In this document: positions 44,341-53,725 of the stretch, piece after piece
Layout: every line of letters begins with the position of its first letter
Position numbering within the stretch: the first letter of the stretch is position 1
Position numbers and translations under genes: made by a program
The notes under the pieces: generated by a model
Told to the model about the DNA's origin: nothing
The model's input: the letters and a program-made list of their open reading frames with translations, nothing else
Databases searched by the model: none
Assembly (NCBI GenBank): GCA_024404145.1
Contig: JAKSQK010000005.1
Span: 21,280 to 85,279 of the forward strand
Reading direction: 5' to 3'
Length of the DNA: 64,000 nt
Origin: Clostridia bacterium
GTDB lineage: Bacteria; Bacillota; Clostridia; Oscillospirales; Acutalibacteraceae

Positions 44341-44622
44341 ATGCTTAAAATTAACATTCAATTATTTGCTCATAAAAAGGGAATGGGCTCAACCAAGAAC
44401 GGCCGTGATTCTGAATCAAAGCGTCTTGGTGTTAAACGCGCCGACGGTCAGTTTGTTCTTGCCGGCAACATTCTCGTTCGCCAGAGAGGAACCCATATCC
44501 ATGCCGGTAACAATGTCGGCCGTGGCTCGGACGATACTCTCTTTGCTCTTATTGACGGTAAGGTTAAATTTGAGCGTGTAGGTAAGGACCGTAAGCAGGT
44601 TAGTATTTACGCAGAGCAGTAA
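44341..44622 (+). CDS. rpmA: 50S ribosomal protein L27 with cleavable N-terminal extension
   Basis: Ribosomal protein of 93 residues. The N-terminal extension [10 protein letters not shown] ends before [14 protein letters not shown]. This is the Firmicutes/Fusobacteria form cut by Prp after the F-A pair to expose the tail that reaches the peptidyl-transferase centre. [17 protein letters not shown] and [13 protein letters not shown] are standard L27 motifs. GGAGGTG precedes the ATG. Confidence 0.97.
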   Translation: MLKINIQLFAHKKGMGSTKNGRDSESKRLGVKRADGQFVLAGNILVRQRGTHIHAGNNVGRGSDDTLFALIDGKVKFERVGKDRKQVSIYAEQ

Positions 44623-44639
44623 TTTTATAAAAAGTAATT

Positions 44640-44675
44640 CCGGGCGGCAATTCTTTTTTGCTGTCCGGTTTTTTT
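44640..44675 (+). terminator. Rho-independent terminator after rpmA
   Basis: CCGGGCGGCA paired with TGCTGTCCGG (two G-T pairs) and a seven-T run. Closes the rplU-prp-rpmA unit. Confidence 0.8.
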
Positions 44676-44701
44676 AAGTCATATTTTAGGATGTGATTCA
44701 T

Positions 44702-45097
44702 ATGAAAATTTGCCATGTTTGTGCCTTCCAATGCGAAGACGGCGATGAACTTTGCCCCATCTGCGGAGCGGAACTCGCCCAAGATGAGTGTGTTTTTGAA
44801 AATAAAGACGCAGTTGAAGAGGCGCCCGATATAGTAATAGAGAGTCCGGAACTTGCGCAAAGTATATCCGACCCGATATTAGCCGAAATTTTTTGCGATG
44901 CGCTTAAAAATAATAATATTCTTTTTACAACCGACGAATCGGATTTGTCGGGCAGTATGAAAATGGGATTTGGCGGATTTCGCACCGAAATAAATATCTA
45001 TGTTGATAAAGAAGATATAGAAAAAGCGAATAATATATTTGAAAATCTTGAAATAGGAGAGCCATCTTTTGATGATGACTTTTTTGAGGAAAACTGA
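44702..45097 (+). CDS. Zinc-ribbon protein with a DUF2007-like C-terminal domain
   Basis: Acidic protein of 131 residues. The N-terminal zinc ribbon reads CHVCAFQCEDGDELCPICG with four cysteines. The second half, from about residue 60 (ALKNNNILF ... EINIYVDKEDIEKANNI), resembles the DUF2007 putative signal-transduction fold. Function unknown. ATG 44702 is preferred over GTG 44693 because AGGATG lies at the right distance. Its stop overlaps the obg start by one base (TGATG). Confidence 0.72.
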   Translation: MKICHVCAFQCEDGDELCPICGAELAQDECVFENKDAVEEAPDIVIESPELAQSISDPILAEIFCDALKNNNILFTTDESDLSGSMKMGFGGFRTEINIYVDKEDIEKANNIFENLEIGEPSFDDDFFEEN

Positions 45098-46371
45098 TGT
45101 TTGTTGATATAGCAAAAATTCATCTTAAAGCAGGAAACGGCGGTAACGGAGCCGTTTCTTTCCATAGAGAAAAATATGTTGCGGCAGGTGGACCTGACGG
45201 CGGAGACGGCGGAAGAGGCGGAGATATTATCTTTAAGGTTGATGATAATCTTTCAACTCTTGCCGATTTCAGATATAAAAGGAAATATGCCGCCGAAAAC
45301 GGTGAAAACGGCGGTGCTTCCCGCTGTACCGGAAAGAGCGCAAAAAATCTTGTTATATTTGTTCCGAGAGGAACGGTAGTTAAAGATGCCGAAACGGGCA
45401 GGATTATCGCCGATGTTTCGGATAACGAGGAATATCTTGTTGCCAAAGGCGGCAACGGCGGTTGGGGAAATATCCATTTTGCAACAAGTACAAGGCAGGT
45501 TCCCCGATTTGCCAAAAACGGAAATCCCGGAGAAGAACTTGATGTTGTATTAGAACTTAAACTTTTGGCTGATGTAGGGCTTATCGGTTTTCCGAATGTC
45601 GGAAAATCTACCTTTATTTCGGTTGTTAGCGAAGCAAAACCGAAAATCGCCAACTATCATTTTACAACGCTAACTCCCGTTTTGGGTGTTGTCAGAATGG
45701 GCGAGGGTTCTTCATTTGTTATGGCAGATATTCCGGGACTTATTGAGGGTGCCGGTGAGGGTGTCGGATTAGGACACGAATTTTTGCGTCATGTTGAAAG
45801 ATGCAGAATGCTCCTTCATATAATAGATGCCTCAGGCAGCGAAGGCAGAGACCCAAAAGAAGATTTTGAAAAGATAAATAAAGAACTTGCAGTTTTCAGC
45901 GGCGAACTTATAAAGCGACCGCAAATAGTTGTTGCAAATAAATGCGATTTAATTGAAGACGAAGATATTGAAAAACTGCGGGAATATTTTGAGAATAAAG
46001 GATATAAATTTTTTCCCGTTATGGCGGCTATCGCAGAGGGAACAAAGCAGGTAATCGACTGCGTTGCGGCAGAACTTGCAAAACTTCCTCCGATGATTAA
46101 ATATGAGGCAGAACCGAAACCTCATGTTGACTATACCGTTCAAAAGAAACGGACATTTAACATTCGTTGCTGCGACGGTGTCTTTTTTGTCGAAGATGCG
46201 CCATGGCTTCTTGATGTTATGAATACGGTTGACCCTGACGACTACGAATCTTTGCAGTATTTTGAACGGGTTTTGCGTTCAAGCGGTATTATTGATGCTT
46301 TAAGGAATTCGGGTGTTAAAGAGGGCGACACCGTTAGTGTTTACGATGTTGAATTCGATTATGTGGATTAG
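45097..46371 (+). CDS. obg: GTPase Obg (ObgE/CgtA)
   Basis: Essential ribosome-associated GTPase of 424 residues. The glycine-rich Obg fold covers residues 1-158 (GGPDGGDGGRGGDIIF). The G domain has G1 GFPNVGKST, G3 DIPGLIEGA and G4 NKCD. A C-terminal OCT domain starts near residue 345. It acts in 50S assembly and, in Bacillus, in sporulation and stress signalling. Coupled to the genes on both sides by one-base overlaps. Confidence 0.97.
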   Translation: MFVDIAKIHLKAGNGGNGAVSFHREKYVAAGGPDGGDGGRGGDIIFKVDDNLSTLADFRYKRKYAAENGENGGASRCTGKSAKNLVIFVPRGTVVKDAETGRIIADVSDNEEYLVAKGGNGGWGNIHFATSTRQVPRFAKNGNPGEELDVVLELKLLADVGLIGFPNVGKSTFISVVSEAKPKIANYHFTTLTPVLGVVRMGEGSSFVMADIPGLIEGAGEGVGLGHEFLRHVERCRMLLHIIDASGSEGRDPKEDFEKINKELAVFSGELIKRPQIVVANKCDLIEDEDIEKLREYFENKGYKFFPVMAAIAEGTKQVIDCVAAELAKLPPMIKYEAEPKPHVDYTVQKKRTFNIRCCDGVFFVEDAPWLLDVMNTVDPDDYESLQYFERVLRSSGIIDALRNSGVKEGDTVSVYDVEFDYVD

Positions 46372-46382
46372 TGGTAAATGAT

Positions 46383-46766
46383 ATGGATAATACGGATAAT
46401 TTAAGCCCCTCGGTTTTGTGTTTTGTCGGCGATGCGGTTTACGGACTGTTAGTCAGGGCTCATTTAGCCGAAATAAACAGACCTTCGGGGGAACTTCATA
46501 AGGAATCGGTTAAATGGGTTTCGGCACCTGCGCAAACAAAAATATTTGCAATAATCGAGCCGTTTTTAACCGAAAAGGAAATATCGGTTTTCAAAAGGGG
46601 AAGAAATTTTCATACAAATTCTTCGCCTAAAAATGCAACAAAGCAGGAGTATCATACCGCAACGGGACTTGAAGCATTATTCGGGTATTTGTATTTATCG
46701 CAGGAAAACGAGCGAATTAAAGAACTTTTTGATATTGTTAAAAAAAACTATAAGCCAATCGACTGA
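46383..46766 (+). CDS. mrnC: Mini-ribonuclease 3
   Basis: RNase III catalytic domain without the dsRNA-binding domain, 127 residues from ATG 46383 (GTG 46371 is also possible and would overlap the obg stop). LCFVGDAVYGLLVRAHL contains the catalytic aspartate, and GLEALFGYLYL carries the second acidic site. Mini-III matures 23S rRNA ends in Firmicutes. Usually found next to cysS; here it follows obg. Confidence 0.92.
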   Translation: MDNTDNLSPSVLCFVGDAVYGLLVRAHLAEINRPSGELHKESVKWVSAPAQTKIFAIIEPFLTEKEISVFKRGRNFHTNSSPKNATKQEYHTATGLEALFGYLYLSQENERIKELFDIVKKNYKPID

Positions 46767-46781
46767 TTGGCTTATTTTTTT
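46751..46781. terminator. Bidirectional terminator between mrnC and sigE
   Basis: AAGCCAATC-GACT-GATTGGCTT hairpin spanning the mrnC stop, followed by a T-run. It serves both converging genes. Confidence 0.75.
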
Positions 46782-47463
46782 ATCCCGCTTTTTCAATTTG
46801 CTTTTTCAGTTTTCCTATTATCCTTTTTTCGAGCCGAGAAATGTATGACTGTGAAATACCGAGTGTATCGGCAACCTCTTTTTGGGTATATTCTTTATAT
46901 CCGCCCATACCGAAGCGCATTTCCATTATCTGTTTTTCTCTCGGGACCAAAGCGTTAACGAAAGAAATAAGCATTTTCCGCTCGTCTTCCTGTTCGATTT
47001 TAATGCTTATTTCGTCGCCGTCGCTTCCCAAAACATCTGAAAGCAAAAGTTCATTGCCGTCCCAGTCGGTGTTGAGCGGTTCGTCTATCGAAATTTCACT
47101 TTTTCTTGACGATATTTTTCTCAGATACATCAAAATTTCGTTTTCTATACATCTTGAAGCATAGGTTGCAAGTTTAATGTTTTTGTCGATGCAAAAGGTG
47201 TTAACCGCTTTTATAAGCCCTATGGTACCTATTGAAATAAGGTCTTCTATGTTAACGCCCGAAGAATCAAACTTTTTGGCGATATATACTACAAGACGCA
47301 AATTATGAACTATTAGAAGTTCTTTTGCTTTTTCATCTTTGTTTTCGAGTAATTCTTGCTCTTTTTTCGGGTTTAGCGGGGGCGGTAAACTTTCGGGGCC
47401 GTTTATGTAATAATTTGATTTCCCGAAAATTTTTTTAATTAAATTTTTAAGAAGTTTCATCAT
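46780..47463 (-). CDS. sigE: Sporulation sigma factor sigma-E (pro-sigma-E)
   Basis: Mother-cell sigma factor of 227 residues. The N-terminal pro-sequence ([15 protein letters not shown], then [14 protein letters not shown]) matches the SpoIIGA-cleaved leader. Region 2 has [17 protein letters not shown] and region 4 has [20 protein letters not shown] take ATG 47463, placed six bases after GGTGAT; ATG 47460 and 47475 are alternatives. The gene follows spoIIGA by 40 bases. sigG, which is often next in clostridia, is absent: mrnC converges instead. Confidence 0.96.
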   Translation of the reverse strand: MMKLLKNLIKKIFGKSNYYINGPESLPPPLNPKKEQELLENKDEKAKELLIVHNLRLVVYIAKKFDSSGVNIEDLISIGTIGLIKAVNTFCIDKNIKLATYASRCIENEILMYLRKISSRKSEISIDEPLNTDWDGNELLLSDVLGSDGDEISIKIEQEDERKMLISFVNALVPREKQIMEMRFGMGGYKEYTQKEVADTLGISQSYISRLEKRIIGKLKKQIEKAG

Positions 47464-47503
47464 AATAATCACCATTTTTTTAGAAGCATCTTCGGTATAG
47501 GTT

Positions 47504-48325
47504 TCATGCTATTGATTTAGGATTTATTATTGCGTCCCATTCGCCGTCAAGATTTGTGTTTGAAACGGCGAGTATGGGGCTTTTAATGCTTTTTGTTTCG
47601 TTATCGGTATTTATAATCGCTTTGTCTATTCGGTATCCGTCTATAATTGCAGTTCCACTTACCGTTTTTACGGGAATGGCTCTGTATCTTTTTTTCCTTT
47701 CCGTATCATTTTTGAATTTAAGGAAATCGAGCGCTGTTTTTTTTGAAACGATAATTATTTCGGAAATGCCGAAAATATCGGTAAGGGAGTTGCCCGTATC
47801 AACAATTCCGTTTATTTGCTTTTCGCTTTCGCCGAGTTTGATTTTGATTTTGCAGTTTTGAGCGGATATACCGTTCTTTCTTAAAAAATATCGGAAAAGC
47901 ATAACCGCAAAATAGTATGCACAGCTTGAAATTATCAAAATAACAGGGGAAATATTTATATATAATACGGAATTGTTTATAATCATATTATTCGGCTTAA
48001 ACAAAAGCCAAACGGCAATCATTATCCCGCCGAAAAGATATGTAACTGCAAAAAGAAAAAGAGTGTTTCTGAGATACCTTTTGATACTCATAAAACCGAA
48101 TGCCGAAAGCGAAAGAACAAGAGAAATTAAAATCTTAACCGGAATTTCGATTAAAATACTTGATGAGGGCAAGAATATGTAAACAGAGGAAACTCCGCCG
48201 ATAAGAGATGAAAACAAAAGTCTTAAAAAAGAAATATCCTCTTTAATAAACATTGCCGTAATTTTAATCAGAAAATAATCAACAACGGTATTGAGCAGAA
48301 TTAAAACATCAGCATATATTATCAT
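47504..48325 (-). CDS. spoIIGA: Sigma-E processing peptidase SpoIIGA
   Basis: Membrane-anchored aspartic protease of 273 residues. Five hydrophobic spans fill the N-terminal half. The cytoplasmic domain contains [15 protein letters not shown], the aspartic-protease DTGN motif, near residue 178, and ends with [18 protein letters not shown]. It cleaves pro-sigma-E at the septum after a signal from SpoIIR. ATG 48325 follows GGGGGG; the frame runs further upstream without a better start. Expression is probably Spo0A-dependent (see box at 48405). Confidence 0.94.
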   Translation of the reverse strand: MIIYADVLILLNTVVDYFLIKITAMFIKEDISFLRLLFSSLIGGVSSVYIFLPSSSILIEIPVKILISLVLSLSAFGFMSIKRYLRNTLFLFAVTYLFGGIMIAVWLLFKPNNMIINNSVLYINISPVILIISSCAYYFAVMLFRYFLRKNGISAQNCKIKIKLGESEKQINGIVDTGNSLTDIFGISEIIIVSKKTALDFLKFKNDTERKKRYRAIPVKTVSGTAIIDGYRIDKAIINTDNETKSIKSPILAVSNTNLDGEWDAIINPKSIA

Positions 48326-48344
48326 TTTTATGCCCCCCATAAAG

Positions 48345-48378
48345 ATTATAGTATTATTTCGGTGCATTTTTTGTATAA
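48345..48378 (-). promoter_or_regulatory. Candidate spoIIGA promoter with long spacer
   Basis: On the minus strand, TATAAT (48350-48345) lies 22 bases from a weak -35-like TTATAC (48378-48373). The Bacillus spoIIG promoter also has an unusually long 22-base spacer and depends on Spo0A. The -35 match here is poor. Confidence 0.4.
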
Positions 48379-48404
48379 GTATGTTAGAAATTTATATAAA
48401 AATG

Positions 48405-48411
48405 TGTCGAA
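48405..48411. promoter_or_regulatory. Spo0A box (0A box) upstream of spoIIGA
   Basis: Exact TGTCGAA core inside TGTGTCGAAAAA, close to the TTTGTCGAAAAA-type consensus, about 80 bases upstream of the spoIIGA start. It is also 60 bases upstream of the divergent pth gene. Confidence 0.65.
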
Positions 48412-48424
48412 AAAATGATTTGTC

Positions 48425-48453
48425 TTGAAAAAGGGAATACTATATGATAATAT
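48425..48453 (+). promoter_or_regulatory. Possible sigma-A promoter of pth-mfd
   Basis: TTGAAA at 48425-48430, 17-base spacer, TAATAT at 48448-48453. The -10 region is very AT-rich, so other registers are possible. Confidence 0.45.
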
Positions 48454-48470
48454 GATAAACGGTGATAAAG

Positions 48471-49064
48471 ATGTTTTTCGGAAAAAACAAATTCGGCTAT
48501 GATTATCTCGTTGTAGGTCTCGGAAATCCCGGACTTACATACGAAAAAACCCGTCATAATGCGGGATTTTTGGCTATGGATAATATATGCGAAAGTTCAG
48601 GCGCCGTTCTTAACAAAAACAAATTTGAGGCGCTTATCGGCGAATGTAATATCGGGAAGAGCCGTGTTTTACTTGCAAAACCGCAAACATTTATGAATAA
48701 TTCGGGAAGAGCCGTTTCAAAAATCGTCTCGTTTTATAAAATACCAAACAACAGAATTATTGTTTTGTTTGATGATATTTCGCTCGATATAGGGAATATC
48801 CGCATAAGAAGAAAGGGCTCTGCCGGCGGTCATAACGGCATAAAAGATATAATTGAACTTTTGGGAACCGAAGAAATTATGCGAATTAAAATCGGGGTCG
48901 ATAAAAAGCCAAATCCCGAATATGACCTTAAAAAATATGTTCTCGGCAAAATACCAAAAGAAAAATGGGAAACATTTAACGATGCTCTCGGCAATGCCCG
49001 AAAGGCAGTTTATGAGATTATCGAAAACGGTATTGATTCCGCAATGAATAAATACAGCAAATAG
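48471..49064 (+). CDS. pth: Peptidyl-tRNA hydrolase
   Basis: Hydrolase of 197 residues that frees tRNA from stalled peptidyl-tRNA. VGLGNPGLTYEKTRHNAGF has the catalytic histidine and asparagine, LAKPQTFMNNSG and FDDISLDIG (catalytic aspartate) follow, and GSAGGHNGIKDI is the third signature. ATG 48471 lies five bases after GGTGAT; the GTG at 48462 is part of that site. One base separates it from mfd. Confidence 0.96.
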   Translation: MFFGKNKFGYDYLVVGLGNPGLTYEKTRHNAGFLAMDNICESSGAVLNKNKFEALIGECNIGKSRVLLAKPQTFMNNSGRAVSKIVSFYKIPNNRIIVLFDDISLDIGNIRIRRKGSAGGHNGIKDIIELLGTEEIMRIKIGVDKKPNPEYDLKKYVLGKIPKEKWETFNDALGNARKAVYEIIENGIDSAMNKYSK

Positions 49065-49065
49065 T

Positions 49066-52000
49066 ATGGAATTTTTTAAGAATATATTAAACAAAGAAGC
49101 AGAATATAACCGGTTGTTATCCGATGTTAAATCTGGTAATTTTCCACTTGCTGCTTCGGGTTTATCGCAAATTCATAAGGTTTTGGTTTCGGCTTCAATT
49201 GCTTTTGATACGGCAAAGAAGGTTTTGATTTTAACACCTGATGAAGCATCGGCTGTAACAATGTGCGGCGACCTTAATTCTTTCGGGATAAAAGCGATAA
49301 ATCTTCCGCTTCGGGACTACAATTTAACAAGTCTTGTCGGTTATTCAAAAGATTATGAATATCGGCGAACAGACACCCTGTCAAAAATAATTGACGGGGA
49401 TTTTTCCGTGCTTACTTTATCGGTTGACTCGGCTATTGAACTCACTTCTCCGAAAGAAGTATTGTCAAAAAACAAATTTGAAATAAAATCAAACGATAAA
49501 CTCAATATAGAAGAATTATCAAAAAAACTAATTTCGGCTTGTTATAAAAAAACAGAACTTACCGAAGCTAAAGGACAGTTTTCTGTTAGAGGCGGAATAA
49601 TAGATATTTTCCCCGTAAACCGGAAAATGCCCGTTAGAATTGAACTTTGGGGCGACGAAATCGACAGTATTTCGGAATATGATGCCCTAACGCAAAGGAG
49701 AACCGATGCTATCGGCGGTTTTTCGGTTTATCCTGCGAGTGAAATCCCGTTTTCAGGCGAAGAATTAGCAAAAAAGCTTAAAAAAACAGTAAAATCAACT
49801 AAAAAATTAACCGATAAACAAAGAGAAAAAATCGAAAATGATATTACCGCTCTTGAAGACGGTTTGCCGGTGCTTACCGACACTTATCTGCCGATAATTT
49901 ACGAAAAATGCGCAACGGTTTTCGATTATTTTGAAGATGATATAATAAAGATAGTTTGCGAATCGGGGAATATTTCGGAACGGCTCAAAAACATCGAATT
50001 CAGGCATAACGAGGATATAAAATCGCTATTAGAACAGGGTATGATTTTTTCAAAAACCGCTGATTTATATCTGAAAAAAGCGCAACTTTTCAATAAAATA
50101 TCAGATGCTCTGTTTTTAGAGAGTTTTCCGAAAAATACTTATTCTATTCCGCTTAAAGGTATATTTAATTTTGATTTTAAGAGAATATCTCCGTGGAGTG
50201 GCGATGTTTCGGTTTTAGCAGATGATATTGCTTTTATGAATAATATAAAGGGAACGGTTGTTGTTTTAGCCGGAGAAAAGAAGGCGGCGACCGTTCTTGC
50301 GGAAGAACTGAACGAAAAGGGAATAAAGGCAACAACTGCGCTTGACGGTAAAATCGCCGAAAGCGGAGTTTTCGTTACAACGGGCGCTCTTTCGGCAGGA
50401 TTTGAAATACCGATGAGCAAATTTATGCTGATTACTCATAGGTTTGTTTTAGCCGAAAAGCAAAAGCGCAGGAAAACGCCTAAAAACGGCAAAGAAATCG
50501 GGTCGCTCGATGAACTTAAAAGCGGCGATTATGTTGTTCATACAACTCACGGTATCGGTATTTTCGAGGGTATAAATCAAATAACAAATAAAGGCATAAC
50601 AAAGGACTATATTAAAATACGGTATGCCGGAAGCGATACCCTCTATGTTCCGGTTACGCAACTTGATTTAGTTGCGAAATATATCGGCTCATCGGACGAA
50701 TCCGGCATAAAACTCAACAAACTCGGCAACGATGCTTGGAACAGAACGAGAAGTCGGGTTAAATCTGCTGTCAAGAATATGGCAAAACAGTTAACGGCTC
50801 TTTATGCAAAGCGAATGGCAACAAAGGGGTATGCTTTCGGGCCTGATACCGATTTGCAAAACGATTTCGAAAGGCGGTTCGAATACGAAGAAACCGAAGA
50901 CCAAATCCGCTCAATAAATGAAATAAAGAAGGATATGCAAAGGGATATCCCGATGGATAGACTTCTTTGCGGAGATGTCGGTTTCGGTAAAACTGAGGTT
51001 GCGCTCAGAGCGGCGTTTAAGTGCATAAGCGAGGGGAAACAATGCGCTATGCTTGTTCCGACAACCATTCTTGCTATGCAACATTTTAATACAACGGTCA
51101 GCCGAATCGGCAACTTTCCGCTTGAAATAAAACTGCTTAACCGCTATGTTTCAAAAAAACAGCAGGAAAAAATTATTTCGGGGCTCAAACACGGAACGGT
51201 TGATATGGTAATCGGAACCCATAGACTTATATCGAAAGATGTTAAATTCAGAGATTTGGGGCTTGTTATTATTGATGAAGAACAGCGCTTCGGCGTTGCT
51301 CAAAAAGAAAGACTCAAAGAGTTATATCCTTATGTTGATATTTTAACTTTAAGCGCAACTCCGATACCGAGAACTCTAAATATGGCGATGTCGGGGCTAA
51401 GAGATATGTCAACTATAGATGAAGCTCCGGCAGACAGATATCCCGTTCAAACCTATGTTTTAGAGCAAAATGACGGTCTGTTGACTGATGCCATAAACCG
51501 AGAACTCAGAAGAGACGGGCAGGTATATTATCTGCACAATAAGGTTGAAAGCATAGTTTCCTGCGCTGCAAGACTAAAAGAAAAATTGCCCGAAGCGAGA
51601 ATAGGTATTGCCCATGGGCAGATGGGCGAAGATGAGTTGAGCGAGGTATGGCGGCAACTTATTGACCATGAGATAGATATTCTTGTTTGCACAACGATTA
51701 TCGAAACGGGTGTCGATGTTCCTAATGTTAATACACTAATAATAGAGAATGCCGACCGAATGGGACTTTCGCAACTTCATCAGATAAGAGGAAGGGTAGG
51801 AAGGTCGCCGAGAAGAGCATACGCCTATTTTTGTTTTAAGCGGGGCAGAGTTATAAACGAAACGGCGCAAAAACGGCTTGAAGCGATAAGAGAGTTTACC
51901 GAGTTCGGCTCCGGATTTAAGATTGCGCTTAGAGACCTTGAAATAAGGGGCGCAGGTAGTATTTTAGGCGGCGAACAGCACGGAAATATGGAAGCGGTCG

Positions 52001-52494
52001 GCTATGATATGTATTTAAGACTGCTCAATGATGCCGTGAATGAAGAAAACGGAATAGAAGATAAAAACGAAATTGAATGCACCGTTGACCTTAATATTTC
52101 GGCTCATATTCCCGAAAATTATATCGAATCGCTTCCTTCAAGACTCGGCATATATAAAAGAATTGCCGATATCAAAACAGAAAGTGATGTCAGCGATGTT
52201 TTAGATGAATTGTGCGACCGCTTCGGAGAACCGCCTAAGTCGGTTATCGGTCTTATAGATGTTGCGCTTTTAAGAAACAAAGCATCAAAGGCAAAAATAA
52301 CCGAAATTTCAAGCGGAAACGGCACAGTGATTCTCAAAACCGATAAAATAAGAGAAGAAGTTGTTGTTAAACTTTCTGATTTTTTCGGCAATGCTTTTAC
52401 ACTTGCTGTTACGGGTGATACTGCTTATATAATCAAACTGAAAGCAGGTCATACACATATCGAAACGGTTAAAAAGTTAAGCAAAATATTATAA
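49066..52494 (+). CDS. mfd: Transcription-repair coupling factor
   Basis: DNA translocase of 1142 residues that removes stalled RNA polymerase and recruits UvrA. In order: UvrB-like domains (FSVRGGIIDIFPVN near residue 165), the RNA-polymerase interaction domain (GDYVVHTTHGIGIFEGI near 490), RecG-like helicase motifs I GDVGFGKTEVALRAAF and II IDEEQRFG, QIRGRVGRSPRRAYAY (motif VI), and the C-terminal TRCF domain. Length is as expected. The order pth-mfd-lipoprotein is common in Firmicutes. Confidence 0.97.
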   Translation: MEFFKNILNKEAEYNRLLSDVKSGNFPLAASGLSQIHKVLVSASIAFDTAKKVLILTPDEASAVTMCGDLNSFGIKAINLPLRDYNLTSLVGYSKDYEYRRTDTLSKIIDGDFSVLTLSVDSAIELTSPKEVLSKNKFEIKSNDKLNIEELSKKLISACYKKTELTEAKGQFSVRGGIIDIFPVNRKMPVRIELWGDEIDSISEYDALTQRRTDAIGGFSVYPASEIPFSGEELAKKLKKTVKSTKKLTDKQREKIENDITALEDGLPVLTDTYLPIIYEKCATVFDYFEDDIIKIVCESGNISERLKNIEFRHNEDIKSLLEQGMIFSKTADLYLKKAQLFNKISDALFLESFPKNTYSIPLKGIFNFDFKRISPWSGDVSVLADDIAFMNNIKGTVVVLAGEKKAATVLAEELNEKGIKATTALDGKIAESGVFVTTGALSAGFEIPMSKFMLITHRFVLAEKQKRRKTPKNGKEIGSLDELKSGDYVVHTTHGIGIFEGINQITNKGITKDYIKIRYAGSDTLYVPVTQLDLVAKYIGSSDESGIKLNKLGNDAWNRTRSRVKSAVKNMAKQLTALYAKRMATKGYAFGPDTDLQNDFERRFEYEETEDQIRSINEIKKDMQRDIPMDRLLCGDVGFGKTEVALRAAFKCISEGKQCAMLVPTTILAMQHFNTTVSRIGNFPLEIKLLNRYVSKKQQEKIISGLKHGTVDMVIGTHRLISKDVKFRDLGLVIIDEEQRFGVAQKERLKELYPYVDILTLSATPIPRTLNMAMSGLRDMSTIDEAPADRYPVQTYVLEQNDGLLTDAINRELRRDGQVYYLHNKVESIVSCAARLKEKLPEARIGIAHGQMGEDELSEVWRQLIDHEIDILVCTTIIETGVDVPNVNTLIIENADRMGLSQLHQIRGRVGRSPRRAYAYFCFKRGRVINETAQKRLEAIREFTEFGSGFKIALRDLEIRGAGSILGGEQHGNMEAVGYDMYLRLLNDAVNEENGIEDKNEIECTVDLNISAHIPENYIESLPSRLGIYKRIADIKTESDVSDVLDELCDRFGEPPKSVIGLIDVALLRNKASKAKITEISSGNGTVILKTDKIREEVVVKLSDFFGNAFTLAVTGDTAYIIKLKAGHTHIETVKKLSKIL

Positions 52495-52583
52495 AACTGT
52501 TAACAATAATAAAATTAGTAGACTTTTGGTATAATTTGTTATATAATCAAGTTATAAAATTGCTTTTATGCGGAGGAAAAAAG

Positions 52584-53639
52584 ATGAATATAATTAAAAA
52601 ATCTATTGCGTTTATTTTAATAGCGGTTTTGGCTCTTTCTTTTTGCGGATGCCATAAGCCGAACGAGGTTGCCATAAAAATAGGCGATTTGAGTTTTACT
52701 TCGGGATATTATCTTTGCGCTCTTATTGAGTCGGATATGTCCGCCCGTCAAGAAATTGATACAAAAGCTCAAACCGATGACAGTATTGATACTTCAAAAG
52801 AGAACTATTATTTCAGCCAAAAACTTGAAGATAAAGACTTTGTTACCTATGTTAAGGATAATGCCTTAACAAAGCTTAAAGAGTTGGCTTCATTTAAGAT
52901 TAAGGCAAAGGAAAACAACCTTAAAATTTCCGAAGAGGAATTAGCAAACGCCGATGCCTATATTTCTTATTATTGGTCAACAATGAGCGAATCTTTTGAA
53001 AATAACGGTGTCAGCAAAGAAACATTTACCGAGTATTTTAAGGATGCATACTATGCTGACGCATATTTCGATTTCATTTACGATAAGGGCGGAAAAAAGG
53101 AAGTTGCTTCTGCCGATATCGAAAAATATAAGAAAGAAAATTATGCTTATGCCGATATTTTAACTAAGGATATTTCTACTGCCGAAGATTCCGAAAAAGA
53201 TGCCGCAAAGAAGCAGTTTGAAGAATTTGAGAAGGCGCTAAAAAACAACAAATCAACCTTTAAAGATATCTATGAGAGTTTTAACAACATTACAGATGAG
53301 CAAAAGCAGGAATCATATACAAGCGTTATAGGTTCATCAAAAACCGATTATGAAAACGAGAACTTTGATACAATTAAAAAGATGAGCGTTGATGAAATCA
53401 AATATATTAAAACCGATATTTCTCTTACAATTGTTATAAAGAGAGATTTGGCAAAAGCGACCGACCAACAGGATGCCCTAAATAAACAAATCATTCACGA
53501 TTTGAAAGACGAAGAGTTTAATAAAGATATGAAAACTTTCCAAGATTCATTAAAGGTAACCGAAAATAAATCGGCAACAAAACGCTTTAATATAAAGAAA
53601 TTTAAGTATTCAACTCAAACTCCTACGGTTAATGCATAA
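52584..53639 (+). CDS. Lipoprotein, PrsA/SurA-like foldase candidate
   Basis: Exported lipoprotein of 351 residues from the ATG at 52584, which follows GGAGGAAA. The signal peptide ends in a lipobox (LSFCGC), with cysteine at about residue 25. Mature sequence begins VAIKIGDLSFTSGYYL, similar to the SurA-N-type start of PrsA foldases, which commonly follow mfd in clostridia. No parvulin PPIase domain is obvious; the middle is lysine- and glutamate-rich and helical. A role as an extracytoplasmic chaperone is inferred. Lgt (31335) would lipidate it. Confidence 0.72.
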   Translation: MNIIKKSIAFILIAVLALSFCGCHKPNEVAIKIGDLSFTSGYYLCALIESDMSARQEIDTKAQTDDSIDTSKENYYFSQKLEDKDFVTYVKDNALTKLKELASFKIKAKENNLKISEEELANADAYISYYWSTMSESFENNGVSKETFTEYFKDAYYADAYFDFIYDKGGKKEVASADIEKYKKENYAYADILTKDISTAEDSEKDAAKKQFEEFEKALKNNKSTFKDIYESFNNITDEQKQESYTSVIGSSKTDYENENFDTIKKMSVDEIKYIKTDISLTIVIKRDLAKATDQQDALNKQIIHDLKDEEFNKDMKTFQDSLKVTENKSATKRFNIKKFKYSTQTPTVNA

Positions 53640-53642
53640 TAA

Positions 53643-53670
53643 AAATCCCCGAGAAATCGGGGATTTTTTT
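53643..53670 (+). terminator. Rho-independent terminator
   Basis: AATCCCCGA-GAAA-TCGGGGATT hairpin with a seven-T run, directly after the lipoprotein gene. Confidence 0.9.
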
Positions 53671-53697
53671 GAAATTTTCGTATATATATGTTATAAT
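53669..53697 (+). promoter_or_regulatory. Sigma-A-type promoter
   Basis: TTGAAA at 53669-53674, 17-base spacer, TATAAT at 53692-53697. It overlaps the T-run of the preceding terminator. Confidence 0.65.
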
Positions 53698-53725
53698 AGA
53701 ATAAAAGAAATGGAGATGCGTTTAT

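Noticed and set aside
45120..45653. 177-residue open frame on the minus strand
   Set aside because: Antisense of the glycine-rich Obg domain; its serine- and proline-rich translation is the mirror of GGN/GGA codons.
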